Positions 8,408 through 16,559 of a DNA stretch of 64,000 nucleotides are shown in pieces; within the stretch, counting starts at the first letter, position 1; each line of letters starts with the position of its first letter. Origin of the DNA: Flagellimonas spongiicola (GTDB lineage: Bacteria; Bacteroidota; Bacteroidia; Flavobacteriales; Flavobacteriaceae). Made by a program: the position numbers and the translations under genes. The notes beneath the pieces are model-generated. The model saw only the letters and a list, made by a program, of their open reading frames with translations. It had not been told where the DNA came from and did not search any database. The stretch is from assembly GCF_023502425.1 (NCBI RefSeq), contig NZ_JAMFMA010000002.1, forward strand, positions 744,001 to 808,000. The letters run 5' to 3'.

Positions 8408-10420
8408 TTATTCATAATGTCCAATACCCAAAGCAGCATACAAATTTTTTGGATGGTAAATTCTTCCATCTTTAATGGTAAGAGCAACCTTTCTGATTGT
8501 ACTTATGTCCTCTAATGGATCGCCATCCACAAGAATCATATCAGCCAATTTCCCCTTTTCGATACTTCCTAATTGATGGTCCATCTTGGTAACTTGGGCG
8601 GAAGTAATCGTAGCTAATTGGAGCACTTCATTAGCTGGAATTCCAGCTCTAACATAGTTTTCTAACTCTTTATGAAGCGCGAATCCTGGAAGGGCATCAG
8701 TGCCAGGCAATATTGTAACACCTTGATTATGAAGCTCTTGAATAATTTCTAGCAACTTCTCGAACGAATCTTTATACTGTTGTTCCTTATCGGAAGGAAT
8801 AGGTAGGCCTACCGAGTAAAACCCTCGTTGAACCTGAATTGGCAAACGATCTAATATGGCCGCAAACTGAGGGTCTGGCTCTCCGGGTTTACTGGTAAAC
8901 ATGCCTTCAAAGATTGAGACCGTTGGGTCCAGTTCTATATCCTTGTCCTTTAATAGTGCAACAAATTCTTGAAAAGTTTCACTCTTGATGTCCAACGCGT
9001 GGGTGTGTTCTGCCACTGCAGAAAAACGCAAAGGGGTGCGGGTGTCAATGGTGTCTGAAAGAAAATTGAGAGCGACCATATTAACGTGTTGGATTTCATC
9101 AAATCCATCTTTGATAGCTTGCTCTGCCAACATATGAGCTGGAATATGTCCACTGACTTTCATGCCTAGATCATGTGTTTTTTTTGCCAATGGTTTTACC
9201 CAAGACGGGTCAATGGAACTATATAATTTGATTTGTTGATATCCATGGTCCTTGTAGTTTTGGATAGCTTCTTCACCTTCTGCAACATTGGAAATTGTCA
9301 AACCCGGACCAGCAAAAGGACCCTTTTGATCAATAAACCCTGATAATGTGACTACCCGTGGTCCAACATTGCTGTTTTCATCAAATTGCTTTTTCATTTC
9401 CAGAAGCTCCATTGAATTCGCCATGTCTCTGACGGATGTAACACCGGCTGCCAAATGAAGAATACCGTCCTCTTTCTGTACATGACAATGGTTGTCAAAT
9501 AGACCAGGCAGCAAGGTTTTGCCAGAACCATCAATAATTTGGGCGTTCTCATCAATATTAGTTGTTGTTGAAACAACGGATTCAATTTGGTTACCATTAA
9601 TGGTTACGGTTTGATGAGGCACAAGAATGCCCTTGTTGGAATCAAATAAACTTACATTGTTTATGATAAGTTTACCCGCAGGCTCCTCGGTTAATTCAGT
9701 TGCCAACGAGGCAAAGAAAGCATCTTCCTTTTTGTCTTGGTATTCCAATAAATCAGGTAACAGCGATACATTTTCCTCTTGGATTATACTTACCCATGAA
9801 GAAACTGTAGCGAATATCCGGTCATTAGAATCTATCCATTGATAGAAGGGAGTGAATCCAAAACCAGTGATTTCAACAAGGCGTAACGGTATCGAATCCA
9901 CTGTGATTTCCTCAATACTCGAAATACGGGCGGAGCCGCTAGGAAGTAAGGTGATGCTTTGGTGTTCCGAGGCTAACATTCGCCGAATCAGTAATTCATT
10001 ATCGCCTAAAGTGCCGTTGATGCTTGAATAAAATGGAGAACCATCTGTTGTTTTTTCTCCAGCTTCCGAATTGTTATTCCATTTTGCCAAACCATTGGAA
10101 AAACTAAAAGTTTCAGAAACAGAATCTTTTAAGTAGTTGACGCCAGAGATTTCAATTGTCGATAGGTTTCCATTGACATCTAATTGTATTTTTTCCTTAA
10201 GCTCTGGTCCTCTTCCGCGATCATTGAACTCAAACTCATAAATATAGTTCCCCTCTTCATCCATAGCACTGGAATGTGTGCCCGCCAAGTTGTCGCGCAT
10301 AAAGACTTGATAATCCCTGGATTCGTAGTTCGTATTGTTATTGGTGTTTGTGCAGGACACAAAAAAAACAAAAACAAGCAATGCTAAAACGGTTCTCATG
10401 ATTCTATTGGATTGATTCAT
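8408..10420 (-). CDS. Amidohydrolase family lipoprotein with N-terminal extension
   Basis: A metal-dependent amidohydrolase (imidazolonepropionase/prolidase-like TIM barrel) in residues ~250-660, preceded by a lipoprotein signal (lipobox VSC, Cys23) and a ~220-residue beta-rich domain I do not recognise. Visible active-site elements are the HxH pair in GLFDNHCHV (H311, H313), a candidate carboxylated lysine in QIKLYSS (K398), GHIP (H425), QHVN (H445) and LPGTDA near 590. The substrate is unknown; related secreted enzymes hydrolyse dipeptides or cyclic amides. The start codon at 10420 forms a TAATG junction with the doxX-like gene, implying translational coupling. An internal ATG (residue 8) would also preserve the signal peptide. 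Confidence 0.85.
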   Translation of the reverse strand: MNQSNRIMRTVLALLVFVFFVSCTNTNNNTNYESRDYQVFMRDNLAGTHSSAMDEEGNYIYEFEFNDRGRGPELKEKIQLDVNGNLSTIEISGVNYLKDSVSETFSFSNGLAKWNNNSEAGEKTTDGSPFYSSINGTLGDNELLIRRMLASEHQSITLLPSGSARISSIEEITVDSIPLRLVEITGFGFTPFYQWIDSNDRIFATVSSWVSIIQEENVSLLPDLLEYQDKKEDAFFASLATELTEEPAGKLIINNVSLFDSNKGILVPHQTVTINGNQIESVVSTTTNIDENAQIIDGSGKTLLPGLFDNHCHVQKEDGILHLAAGVTSVRDMANSMELLEMKKQFDENSNVGPRVVTLSGFIDQKGPFAGPGLTISNVAEGEEAIQNYKDHGYQQIKLYSSIDPSWVKPLAKKTHDLGMKVSGHIPAHMLAEQAIKDGFDEIQHVNMVALNFLSDTIDTRTPLRFSAVAEHTHALDIKSETFQEFVALLKDKDIELDPTVSIFEGMFTSKPGEPDPQFAAILDRLPIQVQRGFYSVGLPIPSDKEQQYKDSFEKLLEIIQELHNQGVTILPGTDALPGFALHKELENYVRAGIPANEVLQLATITSAQVTKMDHQLGSIEKGKLADMILVDGDPLEDISTIRKVALTIKDGRIYHPKNLYAALGIGHYE

Positions 10421-10815
10421 TAATTAAGCAGATAAAGTAAAAAAGTAGTCATGATCAGGTGGATTACAATGGTTTTTGCGCCCTCGTAATCTTTGGCAAT
10501 TCGTTGACCGGTAAGCAACAACAATAGTGTCAATCCAGCAGTAGACGCCCCACAGAAAGCATAGGTGCTTTCGCCCAAATAAAGCAACTCAAAACAACCA
10601 ATTGTGCATAGTGCACCAGTTAATACTTCAGCAAAAAGGACCACACCCAATAATAAGGGAACCATACCTTTAAAAGGAGTTTTGGCAAAATGCCCTCTTA
10701 ACCAAGAGAGATTTCCTTTCCAATCCAAAATTTTGTCAAATCCGCTTTGTAAGAAAATAATAGCGAGGCTTGCGAGCAATAAAATCTGTGCCGCATTTGA
10801 AGTAAAGTGTTCCAT
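10420..10815 (-). CDS. DoxX-like integral membrane protein
   Basis: A 131-residue protein with four predicted membrane helices (about 10-25, 48-70, 74-98 and 112-130). The N-terminal pattern LQSGFDKILDWKGN is typical of the DoxX family. Proteins of this family are poorly defined; some act with thiol or quinone redox systems. Its stop shares a base with the start of the downstream amidohydrolase, and holB ends only 10 bases upstream, so holB-doxX-amidohydrolase probably form one minus-strand unit. Confidence 0.78.
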   Translation of the reverse strand: MEHFTSNAAQILLLASLAIIFLQSGFDKILDWKGNLSWLRGHFAKTPFKGMVPLLLGVVLFAEVLTGALCTIGCFELLYLGESTYAFCGASTAGLTLLLLLTGQRIAKDYEGAKTIVIHLIMTTFLLYLLN

Positions 10816-10825
10816 AATATTGGTT

Positions 10826-11977
10826 TTAGGCCGCTTTGGTGTGCAGTAAGCGGGTCAGTTTAATTGATAAGTCTGTAAAGATGATTTTAGAATTGCCATT
10901 TCGTTCCACGTGGTAGATGGCCTGTTCCAACTCCTCTACAATAGGTAAGATATTATTTTCGTGCACAAATGGCGCAAACTTTTTAAGATCAAAACCTTCC
11001 AGATGGATTTTCATGAACACCAATTCATCAGCATTGTAATTCAGCAATAAAGCCTGACGCATTGTTGCCAAACAATAATTTAAAAACTGCTTTTGAACTT
11101 CTCGGCCTGTTTTTGCCACTTGGTCGCTCCACATGATCAGCTCTTGTATAGCGGCCTTGTTTCCTTTTGCTTTAAAAGCACTTCTCACCCATTGTACAAA
11201 CCAGCGCTCAAATACAAGATCTTCAGAATCTTTGTTCAGTAGATCTAACGCCTTGTTGAAATTGCCGTTTGCTTCTTGTGCAATGGAATTGGCCTCAGTT
11301 TCTGTAGCGCCCTTGTTGAGCAAAGCGTTTACAATGGTATCCTCGGCTAGAGGAGGTAAGTGAAGGATTTGGCACCTTGATCTTATCGTATTGATGATTT
11401 GTTCTTCATCTTCCGCCATAAGAATCAAAACAGTTTTTTCCGGAGGTTCTTCAATAAGTTTGAGCAACTTGTTGGCTGCTGAAATGTTCATCTTTTCTGC
11501 CATCCAAATCAGTAGTACTTTGTAACCTCCCTCATATGATTTCAGCGACAGCTTTTTTACCACATCCTGAGCTTCATCAACGCCAATTTGACCTTGTTTT
11601 TTTTCTATACCAATATGTCGATACCAATCAAATAGGTTTCCATAAGGTTGTTCTTGAACAAATTGTCGCCAATCCTCCAAATAGTGGTCACTCACTGCAT
11701 GCGATTTAACCTTATCAGAATTGGAAACTGGAAATGCAAAATGAAGGTCCGAATGTGTCAAGGAATTGCATTTAGCATTGCAGGCTAAATTGTCACTTTC
11801 ATTATCATCACCTGAATTACCGCAAAGCAAATATTGCGCATATGCAATGGCCATGGGTAAAGTGCCACAACCTTCAGGGCCCACAAAAAGTTGAGCGTGA
11901 GCCACACGCCCAGAATGGGCAGTGGCCATCAAGTGTTTCTTAATATGCTCTAAGCCTAAAACATCTTTGAACAGCAT
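10826..11977 (-). CDS. holB: DNA polymerase III delta' subunit
   Basis: AAA+ clamp-loader subunit of 383 residues. The N-terminus (VLGLEHIKKHLMATAHSGRVAHAQLF) is typical of delta'/HolB. The P-loop is degenerate (GPEGCGTLP, residues 33-41), as expected for the non-hydrolysing delta' subunit. Cysteines at 52, 66 and 70 correspond to the zinc module inserted in this family, though I see three rather than four. The arginine-finger SRC motif is present (RSRCQIL, near 205). It works with the gamma/tau and delta subunits to load the beta clamp. A -7 element TATCTTTG precedes the start by only a few bases. Confidence 0.9.
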   Translation of the reverse strand: MLFKDVLGLEHIKKHLMATAHSGRVAHAQLFVGPEGCGTLPMAIAYAQYLLCGNSGDDNESDNLACNAKCNSLTHSDLHFAFPVSNSDKVKSHAVSDHYLEDWRQFVQEQPYGNLFDWYRHIGIEKKQGQIGVDEAQDVVKKLSLKSYEGGYKVLLIWMAEKMNISAANKLLKLIEEPPEKTVLILMAEDEEQIINTIRSRCQILHLPPLAEDTIVNALLNKGATETEANSIAQEANGNFNKALDLLNKDSEDLVFERWFVQWVRSAFKAKGNKAAIQELIMWSDQVAKTGREVQKQFLNYCLATMRQALLLNYNADELVFMKIHLEGFDLKKFAPFVHENNILPIVEELEQAIYHVERNGNSKIIFTDLSIKLTRLLHTKAA

Positions 11978-11981
11978 AAGT

Positions 11982-11989
11982 CAAAGATA
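11982..11989 (-). promoter_or_regulatory. -7 promoter element of holB
   Basis: The minus strand reads TATCTTTG, an exact TAnnTTTG match, 4 bases before the holB ATG. This implies a nearly leaderless transcript or a slightly downstream start. Confidence 0.45.
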
Positions 11990-12079
11990 CATTTTTTAGG
12001 TTCTTGGCATTTTACGTCCTTTTTTGTTGGAAGTTTAAAAATATGACCAATGCCATCCTTTAAGAAGCATGGAAATTTT

Positions 12080-12087
12080 TACTTTTG
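12080..12087 (+). promoter_or_regulatory. -7 promoter element of pgk
   Basis: TACTTTTG matches TAnnTTTG exactly, 22 bases before the pgk ATG at 12110. A T-rich TTTA about 18-20 bases upstream could serve as a weak -33 element. Confidence 0.5.
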
Positions 12088-12109
12088 ACCAGCGTTTAAA
12101 CCAAATGAA

Positions 12110-13300
12110 ATGAAGACCATAGACAATTATAATTTCGAAAACAAAAAAGCCTTGATCCGTGTTGATTTCAATGTGCCATTGAACAGTGAATTTCAGGTTA
12201 CGGATACCAGCCGTATTGAAGCAGCAAAACCTTCTATTCTTAAAGTACTGGAAGATGGTGGTGCTGCAGTTTTGATGAGTCATTTGGGAAGACCAAAAGG
12301 TCAAGTCAATCCAGATATGTCACTAGCACATATTGTTGATAAGGTCTCTGAAATTATTGGTGTTCAAGTAAAATTTGTGAATGATTGTGTTGGGGATAGC
12401 GTTAACGCTGCAATTGCAGAATTGCAGGATGGCGAAGTATTGCTTTTGGAGAACCTTCGTTTTTACGATGAAGAAACAAAAGGGGATGCTGGGTTTGCTG
12501 AGCAGCTCGCAAAAAATGGCGATATCTACGTCAATGACGCTTTTGGAACAGCACATAGAGCACACGCATCTACAACCATAGTTGCTAATTATTTTCCGGA
12601 AAACAAGTGCTTTGGCTACCTATTGGCCAAAGAAATACAATCCATTGAGATGGTCATGCAAACAGGGGAGAAACCGGTAACAGCGATTCTTGGTGGGGCA
12701 AAAGTATCCTCAAAAATCACCATTATTGAGAACATCTTGGACAAGGTGGACAACTTGATAATTGGAGGTGGGATGACCTATACTTTTGTTAAGGCACAAG
12801 GGGGCAGCGTAGGTGACTCTATTTGCGAGGACGATAAAATGGAATTGGCGTTGGACATTATGAAACAAGCACAGGAAAAAGGAGTAGCCATTCATTTGCC
12901 TGTTGATGTATTGGCTGCAGATGCTTTTGACAATGGAGCCAACACTCAATTTTTAGATGTCAACAAAATACCCGATGGTTGGCAGGGCTTGGATGCCGGG
13001 CCACAAACCTTGGAAAATTTTAAACAGGTTATTCTCGACTCAAAAACAATTTTATGGAATGGTCCTGTTGGTGTATTTGAAATGGAAAACTTTGCCAAAG
13101 GGACTATAGCCGTGGGTAAGGCCATTGATGAAGCCACTAAAAATGGAGCATTTTCATTAGTAGGTGGAGGCGATTCCGTGGCTGCAGTCAAACAGTTTGG
13201 ATTCCAAGATAAAGTAAGTTATGTGTCTACCGGAGGAGGTGCAATGTTGGAAAGTCTTGAGGGTCGAACACTTCCTGGAATAGCTGCAATATTGGGATAA
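12110..13300 (+). CDS. pgk: Phosphoglycerate kinase
   Basis: Glycolytic enzyme converting 1,3-bisphosphoglycerate and ADP to 3-phosphoglycerate and ATP. The 396 residues are the normal length. Signature elements: RVDFNVPL (17-24), SHLGRPKG (57-64), an acidic ENLRF segment, the nucleotide-domain GGAKVSSKI and the C-terminal GGGDSVAA (352-359) followed by STGGGAMLE. An out-of-frame ATG lies 5 bases before the true start. The gene stands alone between divergent holB and the LysM transglycosylase gene, consistent with its own promoter. Confidence 0.98.
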   Translation: MKTIDNYNFENKKALIRVDFNVPLNSEFQVTDTSRIEAAKPSILKVLEDGGAAVLMSHLGRPKGQVNPDMSLAHIVDKVSEIIGVQVKFVNDCVGDSVNAAIAELQDGEVLLLENLRFYDEETKGDAGFAEQLAKNGDIYVNDAFGTAHRAHASTTIVANYFPENKCFGYLLAKEIQSIEMVMQTGEKPVTAILGGAKVSSKITIIENILDKVDNLIIGGGMTYTFVKAQGGSVGDSICEDDKMELALDIMKQAQEKGVAIHLPVDVLAADAFDNGANTQFLDVNKIPDGWQGLDAGPQTLENFKQVILDSKTILWNGPVGVFEMENFAKGTIAVGKAIDEATKNGAFSLVGGGDSVAAVKQFGFQDKVSYVSTGGGAMLESLEGRTLPGIAAILG

Positions 13301-13329
13301 CACCCACGTTATGAATTAATAGGAGAAAT

Positions 13330-13349
13330 CCTAAACTTGTTAGGTTTTG
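13330..13349 (+). terminator. Weak hairpin after pgk
   Basis: A short stem CCTAA / TTAGG with a 5-base loop followed by TTTTG lies 30 bases after the pgk stop. The stem is only 5 bp, so terminator function is uncertain. Confidence 0.25.
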
Positions 13350-13419
13350 CGCGGAAAACTTTAATTTTTCCAAAAAAAGCCCCATTTTCGTTTGCCCCAA
13401 AAATCAAACCCAATCCAGC

Positions 13420-15039
13420 ATGAACCAAATTATTCGAAAGGCTGTACTGGCAGCACTACTTTTCTCAGCTCCTGTAGTTAAGGCTCAGGAGGCAATTCCT
13501 GAGGGCGAAAATCAGACGAAGACTACCACAGTATCCAACACAAATCAAACTGCAGAACCGGCAAACTTGGATTTGAAGGTCGACCAAGAAACCTTGGACG
13601 GATTTAAAGTCATTGACACAAATGGGCAAAAGACATTTGCCCTACAGGACCAAGAAACCGCACGAAAATATGATAGTTTGTGGTTGCGTGAATTGTATCA
13701 GAGCGCGCAATTGTTCAGTGAATTGGAGCTGGAAATCATCAATCAGAATGATGAGGTTGTAGAAATGGTGGATTTGCCAACAGACACGCTAAAAGCAAGA
13801 TTGGCATTAATGAATGAAAAGACGCCATTCAATATTTCCTACAACCCCTCATTGGAATCCGTGATTAAATCCTTTTTGGTCCGTAAAAGAGATTTAATGC
13901 AGCGTATGATCACGGCAAGTCAATTTTACTTTCCATTGTTTGAGCAGGAACTGGACAACAACGATATTCCTTTGGAAATCAAATACTTGGCCATCATTGA
14001 ATCCGCATTGAACCCTAAAGCTCGCTCCAGGGTAGGCGCAAAGGGTCTTTGGCAGTTTATGTATAGCACAGGTAAAATGTATGGTCTTGATGTTAGTAGC
14101 TATGTTGATGAACGCCACGATCCAATTCTGGCTACGAAAGCTGCAAGTAAGTATCTTGCTAAACTTTACGACATATTTGACGATTGGGACTTAGCATTAG
14201 CTGCATATAACTCTGGTCCAGGGAACGTAAACAAGGCCATTCGTCGTTCAGGAGGATATACCAATTATTGGAACATACGAAGAAATCTTCCACGTGAAAC
14301 AGCAGGATATCTCCCTGCGTTTTTGGCCACCATGTACATATTTGAGTATGCAGAGGAACATGGTTTGACCTATAAAAAAGCCGAAAGACCTTATTTTGAA
14401 ACAGACACGGTTCACGTAAAACAATTGATCACTTTTGATCAAATCTCCAAATTGGTGGACATAAGTACGGAAGAACTTGAAATGTTGAATCCTTCCTACA
14501 AATTGAACATCATACCTAAAGTAAAGGACAAGAATTATGCGTTGCGTTTACCTGTAACCAAAATCGGGAAGTTCGTTAGCAATGAGGAGGCAATTTATGC
14601 CTATGTCAAAAAGGAAATGGATTCTTTGGAAAAACCATTGCCAAAATTTATGGAAACCCAGAACCAGATTAGGTATCGTGTGCGTAGCGGTGATTACTTA
14701 GGTAAAATTGCAGAGCGCTATGGTGTAGGGGTGAGTCAAATTAAAAGGTGGAATGGGTTGCGAAGCAACAATTTACGTATTGGCCAACGGTTAACCATCT
14801 ATCCAAGAAAACCTTATATACCGAAGCAAACCGCTGCCAAATCTAAAGGGTCCAGCAATTCGTCTTCAGGAGTGGCTGGCGCAAACAAAGTCCATACGGT
14901 TCAAGAAGGGGATTCATTATGGACAATTTCAAGAAAGTATCCAGGAGTTTCCATAGAAAATTTGCGAGAATGGAACGGTCTTCGCGGGAACAATCTTAAA
15001 CCCGGCACAAAACTGAAATTGTGCGATTGTTCTTCGTAA
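13420..15039 (+). CDS. MltD-like lytic transglycosylase with two LysM domains
   Basis: Secreted murein-cleaving enzyme of 539 residues. A signal peptide (1-22) is followed by a linker and an SLT catalytic domain. The catalytic glutamate is E194 in AIIESALNPKARS, followed by GAKGLWQFM and AAYNSGPGNV (261-270), all hallmarks of family 1 lytic transglycosylases. Two LysM peptidoglycan-binding repeats follow, about 421-466 and 491-536, each starting with a GD(Y/S)L motif. The enzyme cleaves glycan strands to 1,6-anhydromuropeptides. The DUF4837 gene follows after 12 bases, so the two are probably co-transcribed. Confidence 0.94.
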   Translation: MNQIIRKAVLAALLFSAPVVKAQEAIPEGENQTKTTTVSNTNQTAEPANLDLKVDQETLDGFKVIDTNGQKTFALQDQETARKYDSLWLRELYQSAQLFSELELEIINQNDEVVEMVDLPTDTLKARLALMNEKTPFNISYNPSLESVIKSFLVRKRDLMQRMITASQFYFPLFEQELDNNDIPLEIKYLAIIESALNPKARSRVGAKGLWQFMYSTGKMYGLDVSSYVDERHDPILATKAASKYLAKLYDIFDDWDLALAAYNSGPGNVNKAIRRSGGYTNYWNIRRNLPRETAGYLPAFLATMYIFEYAEEHGLTYKKAERPYFETDTVHVKQLITFDQISKLVDISTEELEMLNPSYKLNIIPKVKDKNYALRLPVTKIGKFVSNEEAIYAYVKKEMDSLEKPLPKFMETQNQIRYRVRSGDYLGKIAERYGVGVSQIKRWNGLRSNNLRIGQRLTIYPRKPYIPKQTAAKSKGSSNSSSGVAGANKVHTVQEGDSLWTISRKYPGVSIENLREWNGLRGNNLKPGTKLKLCDCSS

Positions 15040-15051
15040 ATTTAACTCGAT

Positions 15052-16044
15052 ATGAAAAAATTTGGAACACTATTATTTACCATGGGACTCATGGTGATAA
15101 TGTCATGCAAGGATTCTGGACCTAAAGAACGCTTTTTACCGCCATCCACAGGTGGAATCAATTCATTGATGGTCGTGATGGACACGGAGTTATGGAAAGG
15201 TGGGGTTGGAGATAAAATACGAGAGCATTTTGCCGCTCCAATTTTAGGACTACCAAGGGCCGAACCCAAGTTTACGATTACTCAAATACCGCCTCAAGTA
15301 TTCAAAGGGGCCACTGCATATTCTAGATCAGTACTATTTGTAGAACAGGATTCTGTATCCAGCGCCCACATTAAAAGTGATGTTTATGCAAAGCCACAAA
15401 GAGTGGCTGTGGTCACGGGAGAAACCTATAACGATATGGCGAACAATTTGGATTCCATCGCGGGTATGGCCATTGCGGCATTCAGAAAAGTGGAAATCGC
15501 AGAAGCACAAAGAAGGTTTAAACGGTCATTAAGCAAGGAAACGGTTTTTGAAGATGAATTTGGCATCAGCCTAAAGGTTCCTTCGCTATATACTGTAGGA
15601 AAACATGAGGATAATTTTGTTTGGATGGACATACAGATACCAAAAGGTACAATGAACATATTGGCCTATGAAATGCCTTGGGATACGTTTTCTGTTGACA
15701 CCACCTTTGTTCAGGATATTGTAAAAATGAGGGACTCCATTGGTAAAAAGTATATACCAGGGCCAAATGATGGAACCTATATGATTACGGAGAAGGCATT
15801 TTCACCCTACGTATTTCCTGCACAGTTAGGCGGAAAAAAGGCTGCTGAAGCAAGGGGAACTTGGGAAATTGAAGGATACCCCATGGCGGGTCCTTTTGTT
15901 ACTTATATCATCAATGACAAGGAGAACAATAGAAAAATGGTACTAGAAGGATTCACATTCGCACCAAATGAGGAAAAACGCGACTATATGTTTGAACTTG
16001 AAGCTATTCTAAAGACTGTAGAGATCAAGGCTAAAACAGAATAA
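15052..16044 (+). CDS. DUF4837 family lipoprotein
   Basis: A 330-residue protein with a lipoprotein signal (lipobox IMSC, Cys19) and no catalytic motif that I recognise. The length and the segment PPSTGGINSLMVVMDTELWKG near the mature N-terminus fit the Bacteroidota DUF4837 family, whose function is unknown. It lies directly behind the LysM transglycosylase gene and before a strong terminator, suggesting an envelope role linked to peptidoglycan turnover; that link is inference from context only. Confidence 0.8.
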   Translation: MKKFGTLLFTMGLMVIMSCKDSGPKERFLPPSTGGINSLMVVMDTELWKGGVGDKIREHFAAPILGLPRAEPKFTITQIPPQVFKGATAYSRSVLFVEQDSVSSAHIKSDVYAKPQRVAVVTGETYNDMANNLDSIAGMAIAAFRKVEIAEAQRRFKRSLSKETVFEDEFGISLKVPSLYTVGKHEDNFVWMDIQIPKGTMNILAYEMPWDTFSVDTTFVQDIVKMRDSIGKKYIPGPNDGTYMITEKAFSPYVFPAQLGGKKAAEARGTWEIEGYPMAGPFVTYIINDKENNRKMVLEGFTFAPNEEKRDYMFELEAILKTVEIKAKTE

Positions 16045-16064
16045 TAGTTAGAGAAGCTAAACAG

Positions 16065-16103
16065 AAAAGCCCAGTCTGCACCAGAGCATGCTGGGCTTTT
16101 TTG
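16065..16103 (+). terminator. Rho-independent terminator
   Basis: A 10-bp perfect stem (AAAAGCCCAG / CTGGGCTTTT) with a 16-base loop and a T-rich tail, 20 bases after the DUF4837 stop. It closes the transglycosylase-DUF4837 unit. Confidence 0.85.
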
Positions 16104-16128
16104 TTCTCTAAATGCTTAAAAGTAGTTT

Positions 16129-16299
16129 TTAATCAAAAGCAAATCCGGTTGCAATTCTATATACAAAAGCGTAAAGCACGATAAAGAACATCACAAAACA
16201 AAACCAGGAAAAGGCTTTAAAATATTTTTCCAATAGAATATGACCCAAGTTTCTGAATCCATCCATGTAAATTTCTTTAATAAGTACTAGTTTTTTCAT
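16129..16299 (-). CDS. Small DUF6747-like membrane protein
   Basis: A 56-residue protein beginning MKKLVLIKEIYMDGFRNLGH, with one strong membrane helix (about residues 27-48) and the ending RIATGFAFD. From memory this resembles the small flavobacterial DUF6747 family; the assignment is not certain. The ATG at 16299 is preferred over an in-frame non-ATG start nine codons upstream because family members begin with MK-rich residues. Function unknown. It faces the upstream terminator of the DUF4837 unit. Confidence 0.6.
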   Translation of the reverse strand: MKKLVLIKEIYMDGFRNLGHILLEKYFKAFSWFCFVMFFIVLYAFVYRIATGFAFD

Positions 16300-16511
16300 A
16301 AGTAAAGTTTTAAGATTTAAAGACAAAGCAAAGATTGGACGGTTGTGATCTTATCCGAAAACAATGGGATAAACGGCATCAAAAATTTGTTAAATGCACT
16401 TAAAGAGCCGTACTTTCCTATGAAGGCCTAGCTTTCATCGATAAAATACACGGGGGTTTATTTTCCTTTATCGATAGACGGTATCGGTGAAATGCACATT
16501 TTATGGTGAAA

Positions 16512-16538
16512 CAAAAAAAAGCCCCTATAAAGGGGCTC
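16512..16538 (-). terminator. Rho-independent terminator of the OmpA-family gene
   Basis: On the minus strand a GAGCCCC-TTTATA-GGGGC hairpin is followed by eight T residues (16520-16513), about 22 bases after the stop codon of the PorE-like gene. It is a textbook intrinsic terminator. Confidence 0.88.
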
Positions 16539-16559
16539 TCTTATTTGTTGATTATGTAG

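Noticed and set aside
10902..10917. CGTTCCACGTGGTAGA, a partial parS core inside holB
   Set aside because: Three mismatches to the consensus; only the central TTCCACGTGG is shared.
14286..14301. TCTTCCACGTGAAACA, a one-mismatch parS-like match inside the LysM transglycosylase gene
   Set aside because: It encodes the conserved LPRET segment of this enzyme family, so protein conservation explains it; the second-position G of parS is also lost.
16300..16511. Possible RNA element in the gap between the small membrane protein and the OmpA-family terminator
   Set aside because: Only short, imperfect repeats (for example ATCGATA) were seen; nothing supports a specific RNA family.
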